Positions 47,191-58,930 of a DNA stretch of 60,000 nucleotides are shown piece by piece. Each line of letters opens with the position of its first letter. Position 1 is the stretch's first letter. The notes beneath the pieces were generated by a model that saw only the letters and a list, made by a program, of their open reading frames with translations, was not told where the DNA came from and did not search any database. This DNA comes from Cryptomeria japonica (taxonomy: Eukaryota > Streptophyta > Pinopsida > Cupressales > Cupressaceae), in assembly GCF_030272615.1 (NCBI RefSeq), contig NC_081407.1, positions 436,700,230 to 436,760,229 of the forward strand. Reading direction: 5' to 3'. The translations under genes were made by a program, and so were the position numbers.

Positions 47191-48513
47191 CCTGGTGGAA
47201 GAGTTACATTACCCGGCCTATGATTCTCCTGAGTCCCAAATAGTCTATTCTATTATTGTACATGACTCATCTTGCTACAACCTTATTTACTCTTATCTGC
47301 ATGACCAAATTATCCCAGAAAATCTTACTCGTAATGAGAAAAGGAGCCTAACCCGAAACGCTTCACGATACGTCATCATTGCTAACGATTTGTTTAGGGG
47401 AGGTTTGGACGGTACATTGCTTAGGTGTCTAGAAAATAAAGAGTCTAAACATGTATTATCAGATGTCCATGAAGGTATTTGTGGATCTCATTCGAATGGT
47501 CTTACTTTAGCTCGAAAACTACTAAGGGCTGGCTACTACTGGCTAGAAATGGAGAAGGATGCTATAAAATTTTCTAAAACTTGTGAGAAGTGTCAGCTAC
47601 ATGGAAATCTCATACATGCTCTAGCAAGGGATCTCATACCCTTCACCACACATTGGCCTTTTCAGCAATTGGCCTTTGATCTCATTGGTTAGATATATCC
47701 TGCATCATCCAATAGACACAAGTTTATCATAACTGCCACTGTGGGTAGAAGTGGTTCCGCTCATTAAAGCGATCGGTAAACAAGTAGCCCTGTTTATCCT
47801 AAACCATATCATCTGTAGGTATGGTATACCTTCATCCATCGTGACTAACAATGGAGGACAATTCAAGAATAAAGATCTGGACGAGGTCTATGATAAATTC
47901 AAAATTAAACAACACTGGTCATCTGTATATTGCCCTCAAGGTAATGGACAAGCTGAGGCATCTAACAAAAACCTGCCGACTATCGTACATAGGACAATGA
48001 ACAAATCTGGGAGGGATTGGCATCTGCAGCTCAATCCTGCATTATGGGCTTACAAAACAAGTATCAGAACACCTACTAGGGCTACACCTTTTTCTTTGGT
48101 GTATGGGTTCAAAGCAGTATTACCTATTGAAGTGGAAATACCATCTTTAAGAGTTTCTTTGCAAGGTCTTGCTATTGATGAAGACTACATAATAGCTAGA
48201 TTGCAAGAGCTCGAATTGTTGGATGAACGTTGACAAGTGGCATTTGATCATCTCAGAGTATATCAAAAGAGAATGTCTAGAGGATATAACAAGAAGGTTT
48301 GACAACGAGAATTTCAGGTCGATGACCTAGTTTTGAGAGAAAATCCTAAAAATCAACAGTTTCAAGACAACAAAGGGAAATTTGAACCCAACTAGCTGGG
48401 TCCCTACATCCTTACTGCAGTCTTCGTCTCTGGTGCCTATCAGCTCTCAACATCGGAAGGAGAACAACTCTGTGAACCGATTAACACCATCCATTTGAAA
48501 AATTTCTTCACTT
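47191..48513 (+). pseudogene. Element D integrase
   Basis: The zinc module is HEGICGSHS...CEKCQLHG near 47467-47605. Core: AFDLIG near 47675 (first Asp) with TAG right after. A short deletion and frameshift near 47740 removes the usual DYFT-type segment. Then VTNNGGQF near 47840 has Asn at the second catalytic Asp, and GNGQAEASNK supplies the Glu. The C-terminal part reads LWAYKTSIRTPTRATPFSLV and FQVDDLVLRENP, with stops at 48231, about 48301 and 48394, ending near 48513. Confidence 0.87.
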
Positions 48514-50128
48514 AGTATTCTCTGCTCCAGCAACATGTACAACTGAAAAATGTCTTTAAAAAAAATCATAAAAATGTCCTAAAAAAATTTAAAAAATCAT
48601 AAAAAGTTCTTAAAAAAAAAGAAGAAAAAAAAAAGGAAAAAGAGAGAAAATGCCCTAGTGAAAACCTGGTAAACAAGCAATTGGTTAAAAAAAAAAAGAT
48701 CTTTGCCAAGCAAGTGAAAACCTGGCAAACAGGCGCCTCTTGTACTCAAGCGCTCCATCTATCAATGCAACATTGACATTTCCCACTTTCATGCATAATT
48801 TCTTTCGCTTGTACATATATTTCATTCACTTTTGTGACATCCTGGTTCGTTGGAACCCTCATGGCTTGAAATTGATCAATGACCTTGTCTTAGGTTAATT
48901 GACAGAGCACATTACATGTCCTAAGCAGTATCAACCAAGTCACCTTTACGTCAGTGAAACCCGGTTGTCTACTCCAAGTCAGTCACCTGACTCCTGACTA
49001 CTGAAGAGTTTTATCACTGAGTACACAAGCAAAACAACATAACTGAAAACAATCACTAAACAGTTTGAGCTATGCATGAAAAATTTCTTTGTGTGTTGTC
49101 TTTTATATTGATTTTCAATTATTATTCCCTGTGAGTAACTCGAGGAAGTCTATCTTGACTAAGAGGAGCAAGGATTGGGGGCATAATATATTGTTTGTTG
49201 TCTGCTTGTAGGAATGATTCCGATGATCTTGAAACATCTAATCAGGTGGGTGTCTATGATAAGAGCCTTCACATCAAGGTGAAATCGCCACACATACCTC
49301 GACTCCACTTATTTGTATGCTACAGGGAGGTTCACATCATTTCTTTGTCTATTTTGAGGAAATTTCTTTATCATGCAATACAGGTCCTTGCAAAATCTGT
49401 CCAAGGATATGAACGAAAAAAGGGTCATTGCAGACAAGATAATTAATGTTGCACATGAAAAGAAAGGAACTCTAATCTACCTGCTATGTTTGTTAATGCT
49501 CAGTGATGAAACTTAAGCATTTCAAATCCAGTGACTAGGTTTAGGTTGCATCTCATCTTGCATTTCATTTTGCATTTTGTGAATTTAGAGTGATTTCGGT
49601 ATGGTAACAATGATCTCTTTATCTTATGAATGAGAGTTGGAAGAATCATCATTTCTTAGCTAAGTGGTCTCTTCTTCATCATTTCTCCGATCAAGTACTT
49701 ATGTATTGAGATGTTAGCTGCATACATAAGTATTTTAAATAGATCCATGCATTTCATTATCACTCATTTAGATTTATCTTATTGCATAGAAAAATTAAAA
49801 AAAATTGAACTACTCATTACTCATTTTCATTCTTTTTATTTTCATATGAAAAGAAACAAAAACAAACATCCATATTCATTTGCATTACATACATCCATAC
49901 TGAATAGATATGCATACATATAGAATAAATCATATAGAAAAGCATCTCATAATCGATCGACACAAGTACAATGAAGTCAAATCAAGATCTCGTATATATA
50001 ATGATCAATTCTCAGTGTACAAAATGATGTCAACTGACATATATAAACTCCCATCGGAGCAAGAATCGTAAGGGATACAAAAAATGGGTGTGTCTACAAA
50101 AAAAATCTCAGAGCTACAAAAAGAAAAT
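48514..50128 (+). other. Element D tail, non-coding
   Basis: An A-rich run (48550-48700) contains repeated GAAAACCTGG(T/C)AAACA motifs at about 48660 and 48716. The rest is AT-rich, with no ORF that I would defend. It probably includes the 3' end of the antisense PMD gene. Confidence 0.5.
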
Positions 50129-52579
50129 CTATCTCTCTGCCTCTCCCTCATTGCCAGGTGGTGGAGGATATGGAGCCTGCTGACCCGAATCTTGCCTAGG
50201 TGCCTGAGCTCCCTCCGATCGAGCCATATACTGAGAATACGATACAATCTTCTCTGCTACTGGAACTGCTACGCTGTAAGATGCAACATAATAGGCTGCT
50301 CGACTCGTTTGATGAAGTACCTCCTGCCACAAAGCATCTATCTCTGTCCTCCTCTCTGCGATCTGACGATCATTCTCAACCCTCATCTCTACTAGCTGTC
50401 GGTCTCGCTCTGCCAACTGAGTCTATGCCACTGTCAGCTGTGACTGTAAACCCGCTAGGTGTGCTCTCAACAACCGCGCTATGTCGGTACCCTGATCCCT
50501 CGCAAGCTCTCTGCCTCTATCTCCGCCTCCATCGCCTTCTCCATCTCTATCTCTAGCTCCCCCCTGCTCCTCCCTCCTATGTCTCACATGTCTGGGAGCT
50601 ACTCTCTCCTCCTCTCCTCCACCCTCCATCACCCTAGCTCCACCCAGTCTCACGCCAACAGTCCCTAAGGATCCACCCTCTCTTCTCTGCTGCTGCCTAC
50701 CACCAACTAGCACCCTGTTGCTGCTAGTGCCAGGATCACCACCTGTCCACCTCGGAGCCTCAGCTCTCGGTACCTACCTTTTTCCTTTTCCTTGTGCCTA
50801 CGTAGGGGCATCATCCTCAACCTCCTCTATACGAGGTGCCTGCTCTACTGGATCAGTAAATCTCAGGAAAGGGTGCGGCTGAAACCAATCCCTATACTGG
50901 GGCAATACCCCTGCATCTGTAATACCATCCAGGTAATCCAATCTCAGCCACTATAACCCAGTCAGCTCCTACATGCCTAAGGCATTATGATAGCCTCGAC
51001 CCCCATCCCTGCCTCTCCTCATCTACATAACGCGCATATGCAGTAAACTCCTTTGAGATCCCCTGAGGTCTATTATACTGCCTCATCACTCGAGTAACAA
51101 CAAACCGCTCGACCACTGTCTGTGATCTGCCTATGAGTGGCCGTGTCATAAATAGGTCTCTACGAACAACTTTGCAATCATCCCAAGGCTCCAAACCCCT
51201 ATATGGTCTCCATATCACGACTATCAAGTCATCCAGCTGTTGTCTCCAATAATCAGTCTTGCCCAGATGGGGCTACATAATGTATCCATAATATCTGTAA
51301 ATAATAGGTTGTTGTGGATCTCTGGCATCATCCACAATCGGTCTACATACTGGGAGATGCTCCCAAGCCCATATCTGTAGTATCAAAACTCCTGCAACCA
51401 TACAATTCCCCTCTCAGTAGACAATCTCATGCATCTCGCGATACATGTGTGCCAATATACATGAACCCCATCCTAACCTCTGGGGGTTCTCCACAAGTCT
51501 CCCCAACATCCCACCCCATCCACATAAAAACCCCTATTGTCGCCTGTCCAGCATAAGAAAGCAACCAATGAAACCTGCCAAGATGCAAGCTAGTGGAAAG
51601 TTCTCAGTGTACCTGGTCATCATCACGTCCCAACTGATAGAACATGTCAAAATGTCTGCATCTCTAGATACTTGTCTCACAGCTAGTAGCCCAGGACATT
51701 GTACTGCATCATAATCTACCTTACCCCCAACAAAAGGGATACGGAGAATCTTGTATATGTCCTCGGGAGTGATCGCCATATCCCCAACTGGTAAATGAAA
51801 TGTATTATGCTCTGAATGGAACCTCTCAACTAATGCAGTGATCATACTATGATTCACACAGATATCAGGCAATTTGAGAAGATGAGTCAATCCACACAAA
51901 TCTATATACACATCTGAACAACACATGGGGCAATCGAACCTGCAAAAATCAAACAAAAGATCATCAGGAAACCTTTCAAATTAGCTTATAAGAGAAGCAA
52001 AACATCATGCAAATCCAACTACATCAACTGCAAAATCAAAATTTCAAGTTTGCACCTTTAAAAATGCTTACTATTTTTTAAACGACAAAACATCACAGAG
52101 GCAGCAACTCGTAAAAATAAGGAATTGGTCTAATACGACAAAAGACTTTGATATGACACATGACTAGCCCTAGAACGACAAAATGGTCTCTTTTGAAGGT
52201 ATTCGTATGACAGAAGGGTAGTTGCAGTACGACAAAACTAGTAACTTTAAATGATAAAAGACATTCAATTAGTTTGTCGTACGAGACAGGATCCTGTCTC
52301 ACACGACAAAACGATAAAGTTTGACTTCAACATGCCAAAAAAATGAAAAATTCAACAAAAAAATTCAATTTTGAAATGATTAACAGGCTTAAGATCAATC
52401 ACTTACCATTGGCTCATAGTTCCGAGGTCGATTATGTCGTCTCTAGTGCTCAAATAGATGCTCCTGTGTGGGAACCACCATTTTTCTTCAGAGAAGGCTT
52501 TTTGAATTTTCAAACTTGGAGGGTTAAAATGAATCGAAACTGACACTTTTACCCCATATATAGCCAAAACCCTAATTTT
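50129..52579 (-). pseudogene. Antisense plant-mobile-domain (PMD) gene carried by element D
   Basis: Reading leftwards, a candidate first exon is open from 52579 to 52407. After an intron, exon 2 (51939 on) reads FDCPMCCSDVYIDLCG. The PMD hallmark follows: ALVERFHSEHNTFHLPVGDM, AITPEDIYKILRIPF, LILQIWAWEHLPVCRPI, VIWRPYRGLEPW, RPLIGRSQTVVERFVV and RQYNRPQGISKEFTAYARY. A charged, Gly/Arg/Glu-rich tail with a helical segment ends near 50129. Stops at 51534, near 51447 and near 51278, and a frameshift near 51000, break it. PMD proteins such as Arabidopsis MAIN and MAIL1 act in silencing and genome stability. The function of transposon copies is unknown. Confidence 0.82.
51940..52406 (-). other. 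Candidate spliceosomal intron of the antisense PMD gene
   Basis: Donor CAATG|GTAAGT at 52406 and acceptor TTTTTGCAG|G at 51940 bound a 467-bp AT-rich stretch. Joining the exons keeps an open frame across the junction (...GTMSQ then FDCPMCC, with a Trp codon split by the intron). The exon 1 start codon is uncertain: no upstream in-frame ATG was seen before the stop at 52580-52582. Confidence 0.55.
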
Positions 52580-53673
52580 TCAACTTGCTCAGATGGACAT
52601 GAAAATTGTATCCTTAGCTAATTTGCCCATCTTGATTCCATTTTCGGGATCAAAATCGAAATTCGAGATCATTTTGCTAGTCAATTTCTAAAATTTGGAC
52701 CACTTAGCACTTTTTATTAAAAGCTCACTCTTTCTCCAATTCGTGCTCAATTTCTAATGAATCAACGTTGTATCTCAAATTTATTCTACAAATCAATTTT
52801 GTGCTCAATTTCTCATCAATCAACGCCAAATCTTTAAACATTCCTCTAAATCACTTTCACGCTCAAATAACTTATCATCACTAAACATTTGCCAAAAATC
52901 ATCATGTACCCTCGCTATCTTTTGATTTCACTCCCGAGGGGGCATACCCATGACCTTATGACCTCACATCTTCAAATGTTGAGAAAATTTTCAAATCTTC
53001 ATCAAAAGACGAGCAAAAAAAAATAAATAAATTTCAACTAAAGAAAATCAAATATTTATTGCTAAGGGGCATCTCAGCTTCATCGCTTCAAATCAAGTTG
53101 ATATCTCTCGATCATCTGAATCGAATCAATCGCTAGGGGCATATTAGTTTCATCACTTCAAATCAAGCTGATATTTGTCTTCATCTGAATGAGTCTCTTA
53201 AGGTTAATCGGTTTCATTGCTTTTCATCAAGCTGATTATTCATTTTAACTCAATCAAAAGTTTAAAGAGTATCTTTGATCACATGCTCAATCTAAGCAGG
53301 TGTTCAGTTTCATCACTTCAAATCAAGTTGGAAAGTTTACCTTCGCTCATCATGTCTTGATCCATCAAGTTCAAGACCGATTTTATCTTTGCTCACTGTG
53401 TCTAGTTCAATCAAGTTCTAGATCAGTAAGATTCGCTTCTTGATCTATCAAGTTCAAGTTCGGTATCTTTGCTCTCTATCGTTCCTAGTTCAATAGAGTT
53501 CAAGATCAGTTTAGCTTTAATCAACTCTATTCAGCTTCATCGCTTCAAATCAAGCTAAACACCTCGCTCTTCATCTAGTTTGTGATCAATCAAGTTCGGA
53601 ACTGATATCTCCTAGACATCAACTATTCTTTGAACCAACACACTGCTCACACATTAATTCAAAGAGGGGCAAA
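52580..53673 (+). other. Element D distal tail and polypurine tract
   Basis: AT-rich non-coding DNA, with diverged repeats of a TTCATC(G/A)CTTCAAATCAAG motif at 53075, 53145, 53208, 53305 and 53532. It ends in the polypurine tract AAAGAGGGGCAAA (53661-53673) immediately before the 3' LTR. Confidence 0.65.
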
Positions 53674-54838
53674 TGTAATACCCTAAAAATGGTCATCTAA
53701 ACCATGGGCCCCTAATCTCGACAACATCACCAAGGTCCTAACCAAAGGCAATTAAATCAATCTTGAGCACATTAATTAATTCTCCAATCATCAAATATTA
53801 CATGGCAAATCAATAACTCAATATTAATTAAATATTTATTTAATTAATTGAATCATTCCAAGAAAATCATTTTGATCAATTATCCTATTTAATTTATTAA
53901 ATATCCTAGTATATTTAATTAATTAATCAATTTGCCATTTAATCATAAAAAAGGAATTAATTTATCACAAAAGAGGAATTAATCACAAAGCAAGAGTTAA
54001 ATTGAAAATAAATAAAATAAAAGAATTGAATTGAGAGAAATCAAACTTGAGATATTATTTCTTTTTATAAATTGAGATTAACTTGAAATCAGAAAAGCAA
54101 ATAAAAGGAATTTAATTGCTTTCTCTAAAATTGGAACTCAAAGCTTTTGAGAAAAAGAACTTCAGTTGCATTGAAAAGACTCTTTCTTGAATAAATCAAA
54201 GAATTATCTATTTTTATCACAAATGCATGGAATTAATTAAATCTTATTTCTACTGCAGCTTGAACTTCTTATTTAAATGCATTTCAATTAAACTATAACT
54301 GGAATCTATCTCAAGGTTAACTGAATCTGATTTCTCAATTATTTCAATTAATCCTAAATTGTGCTTTTTCCTTGATCTCTCTTGTAATTCTCTATAAATT
54401 CAGCCTTCAGCGCTCATTCAAAACACCCTAGAGATTTATTATTATACACTTTTCACTCTAGAGTCATTGAATATATTGTGCTTTCTTTTTGGGATTATTG
54501 CATCTTAGTTTAGCTTTTTGCATATTTAGTTTATTCATATTGCTTGAATCCATTATTGCTTGAATTCGTTATTGCTTGAATATTTCATCCATCTTGCATC
54601 CATTTAGCTTAATATCATGCTCATATAGATTAAATCATTCGTCTTGGTATAGTCTAGTCACTGGTATTGCTTATACAAATTTGAGAGCAATCTTATACTC
54701 ACATCTTTTAGAAGGCAATTAGTTGATTTGTTATGGTTCTCATATTCATGCTTATATCTGTCTAACCATACATGTAATGACTTAATTGAAGTGTTGTGCC
54801 TGTAGCTTACAAACTTATTTTACTTTTTCACACACACA
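53674..54838 (+). repeat. Element D 3' LTR
   Basis: Intact, about 1165 bp. Starts TGTAATACCCTA and ends in (CA)5 followed by the GGGGG target copy. It preserves the uninterrupted AATCA site of element E near 53850. TATA candidate CTATAAAT is at 54392-54399. Confidence 0.94.
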
Positions 54839-54843
54839 GGGGG

Positions 54844-55392
54844 GTTGGTAATGGCATCCGCTTGAGTCGAGAAGGGTAGTTGTTGACTTCTGATGAGTTC
54901 ATGGAAGCTTTCAAGGTGCAGGAGACGAAGACAACAAATGCCTTGGAGTCAAAAGAAAGAAAGAAAGAGCATATCAAAGAAAATAAGGTAACAAGTTTAT
55001 TGGTGAAGGAAAAGAAGGCACGAGAGAGAAAGGAGAAGGCATTACTGCGTCTGGAAATAAAGAGGCTGAAAGAACTAGAGAAGAAGGAAAAGAAAGAAAG
55101 ACAACAGTGAGAGAAGGCAAGGATGGAACATGAGCTTGATGATAGGTAAATTGAGGAGAAGAGGGCTATTTTGGCAAGAAAGAGGATGTTAGACAGTGAA
55201 TCCAGTCCATCCATGCCTTTGCCTGATCGACATCCCTTAATGTATGATCTGTTGAACAAAGTCATGCCGAAATTTCCAACAAGGTTAAATTGTTCACCTA
55301 CTTCCCCATCCCCTACCTTTCTGGTCCTTCAAAGTATATTGAAGGGGTTCCACCATATGGTGCCAACCCCAGATATTGCATCCCAATGCTAA
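54844..55392 (+). pseudogene. Lys/Glu-rich coding remnant at element D insertion site
   Basis: One frame reads NGIRLSREG, a stop, then LLTSDEFMEAFKVQETKTTN and a long Lys/Glu/Arg-rich coiled-coil-like stretch. Stops follow near 55108 and 55147. It then resumes as EEKRAILARKRMLDSESSPS and DRHPLMYDLLNKVMP, ending near 55390. The frame is kept throughout with only stops, so it was once coding. The wording resembles C-terminal tails of pogo/Tigger-like transposases, but I cannot confirm that. Element D split it from 14521-14587. Confidence 0.5.
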
Positions 55393-55852
55393 GTGAACTG
55401 AGTTCTAGTGAAGCAACTAAAGGTGACGAGAACATGGTACCCATTGCAGCATCAAGGGTATCAGTTGTAGGGCCAAGAACTAATTTTCCTCACTATTTCA
55501 AGTGACTTCTAAATAGACATATGCCATAGTATTTTTCGGCTTTCTGATTTACAGTTACACATAAGAACTGCAAATATATGTAATGAAGACATTGATTCGG
55601 CATGGATTATGCCATCTTTTAATATGGCTTTATGATTTACAAGTAATGGGATGATTGAGCTATTTTTGAACCAATGTAGGTTTTTTTTTGTTTTTTTTTT
55701 TCCAATTATGTGCATTTCGTATGTTTTGTATGTTGCTGCAATTCACATGTAATGGGATGATTGAGAAAAGGTGTGAACAACTACATGTTGTAGTTTTCAT
55801 CAATTTAAAGGGATCAAGTTTTCATTGCGTTGTAGTAATCATTTTTGCACAA
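55393..55852. other. Non-coding flank
   Basis: No gene seen. It includes a poly-T run at 55681-55701 and ordinary AT-rich DNA. Confidence 0.4.
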
Positions 55853-56197
55853 TTGAGTTGGGTACCCCAAATCAAAATCTTGCACACTGACATGACACAA
55901 TACCACATGTGTTATACCCATTCGTGGGAATGGTCAAAATTATTGCACTTCAATGTGTCGACCGGATTGTGGCTAGGCCCACACCATTAACCATTTTATA
56001 TATCAATTAGTTTCAAATAGGGTTGTCGCGTGGCATTCTTGTAAATGCCCACCCAATCCACCAACCTCTCCATCTAAAGTTCTCCCCACCACTTTCAAAG
56101 CATCCTTGCAGTGGCATTAACTACGCATCACCTTGCCTTCCATGCAACTAGCTCCTCGTGTGTTTCAACCACAACAACATTCAATATGCCTGCCTCG
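55853..56197 (+). repeat. Inverted repeat, left arm
   Basis: About 345 bp that match the reverse complement of 59572-59917 with clear divergence. Landmarks include GTGTCGACCGGATTGTGG, CCCACACCATTAACC, CGCGTGGCATTCTT and ACAACATTCAATATGCCTGC. The ATG at 56045 aligns with the right-arm ATG, but its frame stops after ten codons. Confidence 0.75.
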
Positions 56198-56698
56198 AAC
56201 ACATGGTTTTCATCTTACAAGGATTGATGTCCATGATCCACTCCAACAAGAACACACAACCGTTTGAAGACCTTAATACTTTTGAATTGTTGTGCATAGA
56301 CCATTAAATTTGAATGTTTCGGTGCAACATAATTCAAGACTAAAAAGGTTTCAAATGACAATATGTCCACATTGTTTAGGACTATGAGAATTGCAATAAT
56401 AAGACAAAGGAGGTTATTTGCATGCACCACATGATTGATTGTGCGGATTGTACTTAATTGTTCAATATACCAGGGCACTTGTTCAATTTGTGCAAGCTCT
56501 GTGGGATCTTGTTCCAATTGTTGACAACTTTTCCCAATCATCACATTACATGTGAATGGATTGGATAGCACAAAAGGACTTTGTGAGAGATTAGTTTGTG
56601 GACCTTTCAAGTTTTGGCCCCCACCTCTAAATGTGTTATGATTTCTGCAAGTTCTTGCCCTCTTGATATATATACACATACATAAATGTTTTATTTGG
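56198..56698. other. Inter-repeat segment
   Basis: A minus-strand ORF of up to 183 codons (56766-56215) covers this stretch. Its translation has no recognisable domain and a low-complexity feel. I treat it as probably fortuitous. Confidence 0.3.
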
Positions 56699-56805
56699 TG
56701 TAGCCAACTCAATGGACTAGTTGGGTAGCAGTCAAAGTTGGTGAGTGGGTCCACGTACCCTGCCACGTATTACCTCAAAGTTAGGGTGCACATGTTCTGG
56801 CTTGT
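56699..56805 (+). repeat. Direct repeat, first copy
   Basis: GTAGCCAACTC, GTCAAAGTTGGT, GTCCACGT and AGTTAGGGTGC occur in the same order and orientation at 59903-60000, with insertions and substitutions between them. Confidence 0.6.
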
Positions 56806-57650
56806 CCCCCCTATGCACATACAGATATGTACATGCAGAGATCTAGATACATACATCTATACACAAGCATGCACATCTCTAAATATACATAGATATAGTG
56901 AAATACATGTACATACATATATGGAAATACATGTACATGCATATATGTATACACATGTACACATAAATGTGTATACATGCACATACATATATGTATATAC
57001 ATGTAGATACATACATATATATACATGTCCATATTTTGAAGGTTTTCATTTTAAGTTGTAATTCATGTAGAAACATACGTGTACATACTTACATGTACAT
57101 ACACATTTGTACATACATATATGCATATACACGTCCATACATATATGCATGATATGTCAAACTTGGGTTGAAGGGCTTCATTTTCAATTGTAAGTCATGT
57201 AGAAACAAACATGTACATACATATCTGCATATACATGTACATACATTTATGCATATACATATCCATACATATATGAATATACATGTCCATACATATATGC
57301 ATGATATGTCAAACTTGGGTTGAAGGGTTGCATTATTAGTTGTAAGTCATGTAGAAACATATATGTACATAGAGACATGTGCATACATATATGCATAAAC
57401 AAGTCTAGACATATATGCATATATATGTCCATACATAAATGCATGATATGTCAAACTTGGGTTGAAGGGATGCACATTCAGTTGTAAGTCATGTACAAAC
57501 ATACATGTACATACATATATGCATATACATGTACACATATATGCATATACATATCTATATATATATGCATAAACAAGCCCATACATATATGTATATACAA
57601 GTGCATACATTAATGCATGATATGTCAAACTTGGGTTGAAGGGTTTCAAT
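56806..57650. repeat. Minisatellite of ATACATATATGCAT type with higher-order structure
   Basis: Short alternating purine-pyrimidine units (ACATATATGCATATACATGT and variants) are interrupted by a conserved block starting GATATGTCAAACTTGGG at 57151, 57303, 57445 and 57619. This gives higher-order units of 152, 142 and 174 bp, with an earlier degraded block near 57031. ORFs across it are repeat artefacts. Confidence 0.88.
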
Positions 57651-58060
57651 GTCACTGTTAATGTTTAAGCATTTAAGGGTTTGTATTTCACAGTTAATGT
57701 ATTCAATTTAATAGTTTAATATTTATAAAAGAAACATGGCAACTACTATTTACAAAGAAACATGGCAAGTATTTAATACAGGATGTTCACAAGTATTAAG
57801 GAACATGGGAACTATTTATAAAGGAACATGCCAACTATTTATAAATAAACATGGCAACTATGAAAGTGCACAAGTAGAAAAGAAACATGAAAAGTATATA
57901 TAAAACTAAGAAAGGCACATGTTCACTAATGAAACCAAGTATTTATTATTTCATTTTTAACACAGTAAAGGAAATTTGGGTGTTCATTGAGCTAACACAT
58001 AAAGTAACATGACAACTAATTAGCAAAAAAACAAACAAGGACATTCAATGAATCGACACA
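57651..58060. repeat. AT-rich stretch with AACATGGCAACTAT repeats
   Basis: AACATGGCAACTATTTA-like motifs recur at about 57733, 57762, 57803, 57826 and 57848. No coding sequence seen. Confidence 0.55.
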
Positions 58061-58930
58061 AGTAACATTGAAAGGGTTTGAAATCATTACACCCTTTCAA
58101 CCCTCAAACAATGTAGTAGAAATAGAAAACCCTTAAACCATAAAGGAAATATGATGCTCGAAATGGAAATGAAGAATGTAAACCATTGAATCCTTTAAAC
58201 CCTTAAACCATTTAATCCTTTAAACCCTCAAATAGTGCATATTCAGAGTGAATCCTTTAAACCCTCAAACCATTAAAGCTTTGAAACCATTCAAGCATTG
58301 CATATTCAGAGTGTTGTAAGGGTTTGAAACCATCCAAGCATTGAAACCATTAAAACATTGACACCATTGAAACCCTGAAACATTAACTATGAAATTTAAA
58401 ACCCATTAACAGTGATGCTCGAAACCGAAATCCATTAAACCCTCAAACAATGGAAGTGAAATTGAATACCCTTAAACCATCAAAGCAATCTGATGGTCGA
58501 GATGGAAACCAATAAACCAAAATATGAAACCCATACTCATAAATAGTTAAAACAAAACCATACGTAGAGTTAATCTGAAACTCTCGACTATTCAAGTATG
58601 CCTACCATTGAAAGGGCTTGAAACCATTGAAGTGAAACCCTGAAACATTAACTGTGAAATTTAAAACCCATTAACAGTGATGCTGGAAACCGAAATCCTT
58701 TAAACCCTCAAACAATGGAAGTGAAATTGAATGTCCAGAAACCACTAAAGCAATGTGAATATGAAACGAAAGACTATTGAACTCTACAAATGATTGAAAG
58801 GGTTTGAAATCATTCGAGCACTGAAAGCATTGAAACCATTAAAACATCGAAACCATTGAAACCCTCAAACATGAACAATGAAATTTAAAACCCATTAACA
58901 GTGATGCTCGAAATCCAAATTTATAACCAT
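58061..58930. repeat. Degenerate repeats rich in GAAACC and TTTAAACCCT
   Basis: A block with GAAACCCTGAAACATTAAC, TTTAAAACCCATTAACAGTG and AAACAATGGAAGTGAAATTG begins near 58369 and 58632, and a shorter copy near 58853. Between them are simpler AAACCATT-type repeats. Confidence 0.7.

Larger units (their letters stand above)
14588..54838 (+). mobile_element. Element D: large Ty3/gypsy retrotransposon (Tat/Ogre-like)
   Basis: 5' LTR is 14588-14769 plus 37517-38479 (split by element E); 3' LTR is 53674-54838. Both begin TGTAATACCCTA. Five Gs at 14583-14587 and the first five of six Gs at 54839-54844 give a GGGGG target duplication. A polypurine tract sits at 53661-53673. Own length is about 17.5 kb, with a 2.3-kb repeat-rich leader, gag, protease, linker, RT, dual RNase H, integrase, and a 5-kb tail containing an antisense gene. 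A second RNase H and extra ORFs are known traits of the Tat/Ogre group. Coding is broken by many stops and a few frameshifts. Confidence 0.9.

Noticed and set aside
49195-49923. Plus-strand ORFs of 70-83 codons in the element D tail
   Set aside because: No homology-like wording, low complexity, no conserved position relative to known Tat/Ogre ORFs.
56215-56766. Minus-strand ORF of 183 codons as a host gene
   Set aside because: No domain, no splice or promoter support, and partial overlap with a repeat; kept only as a note on the inter-repeat segment.
56806-57650. Regular repeats suggesting a CRISPR array
   Set aside because: Eukaryotic context, near-contiguous tandem units, no unique equal-length spacers.
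56811-57655. Several 60-107-codon ORFs on both strands rich in Tyr, Ile, Met and His
   Set aside because: They are translations of the ATACATATATGCAT minisatellite and have no independent support.
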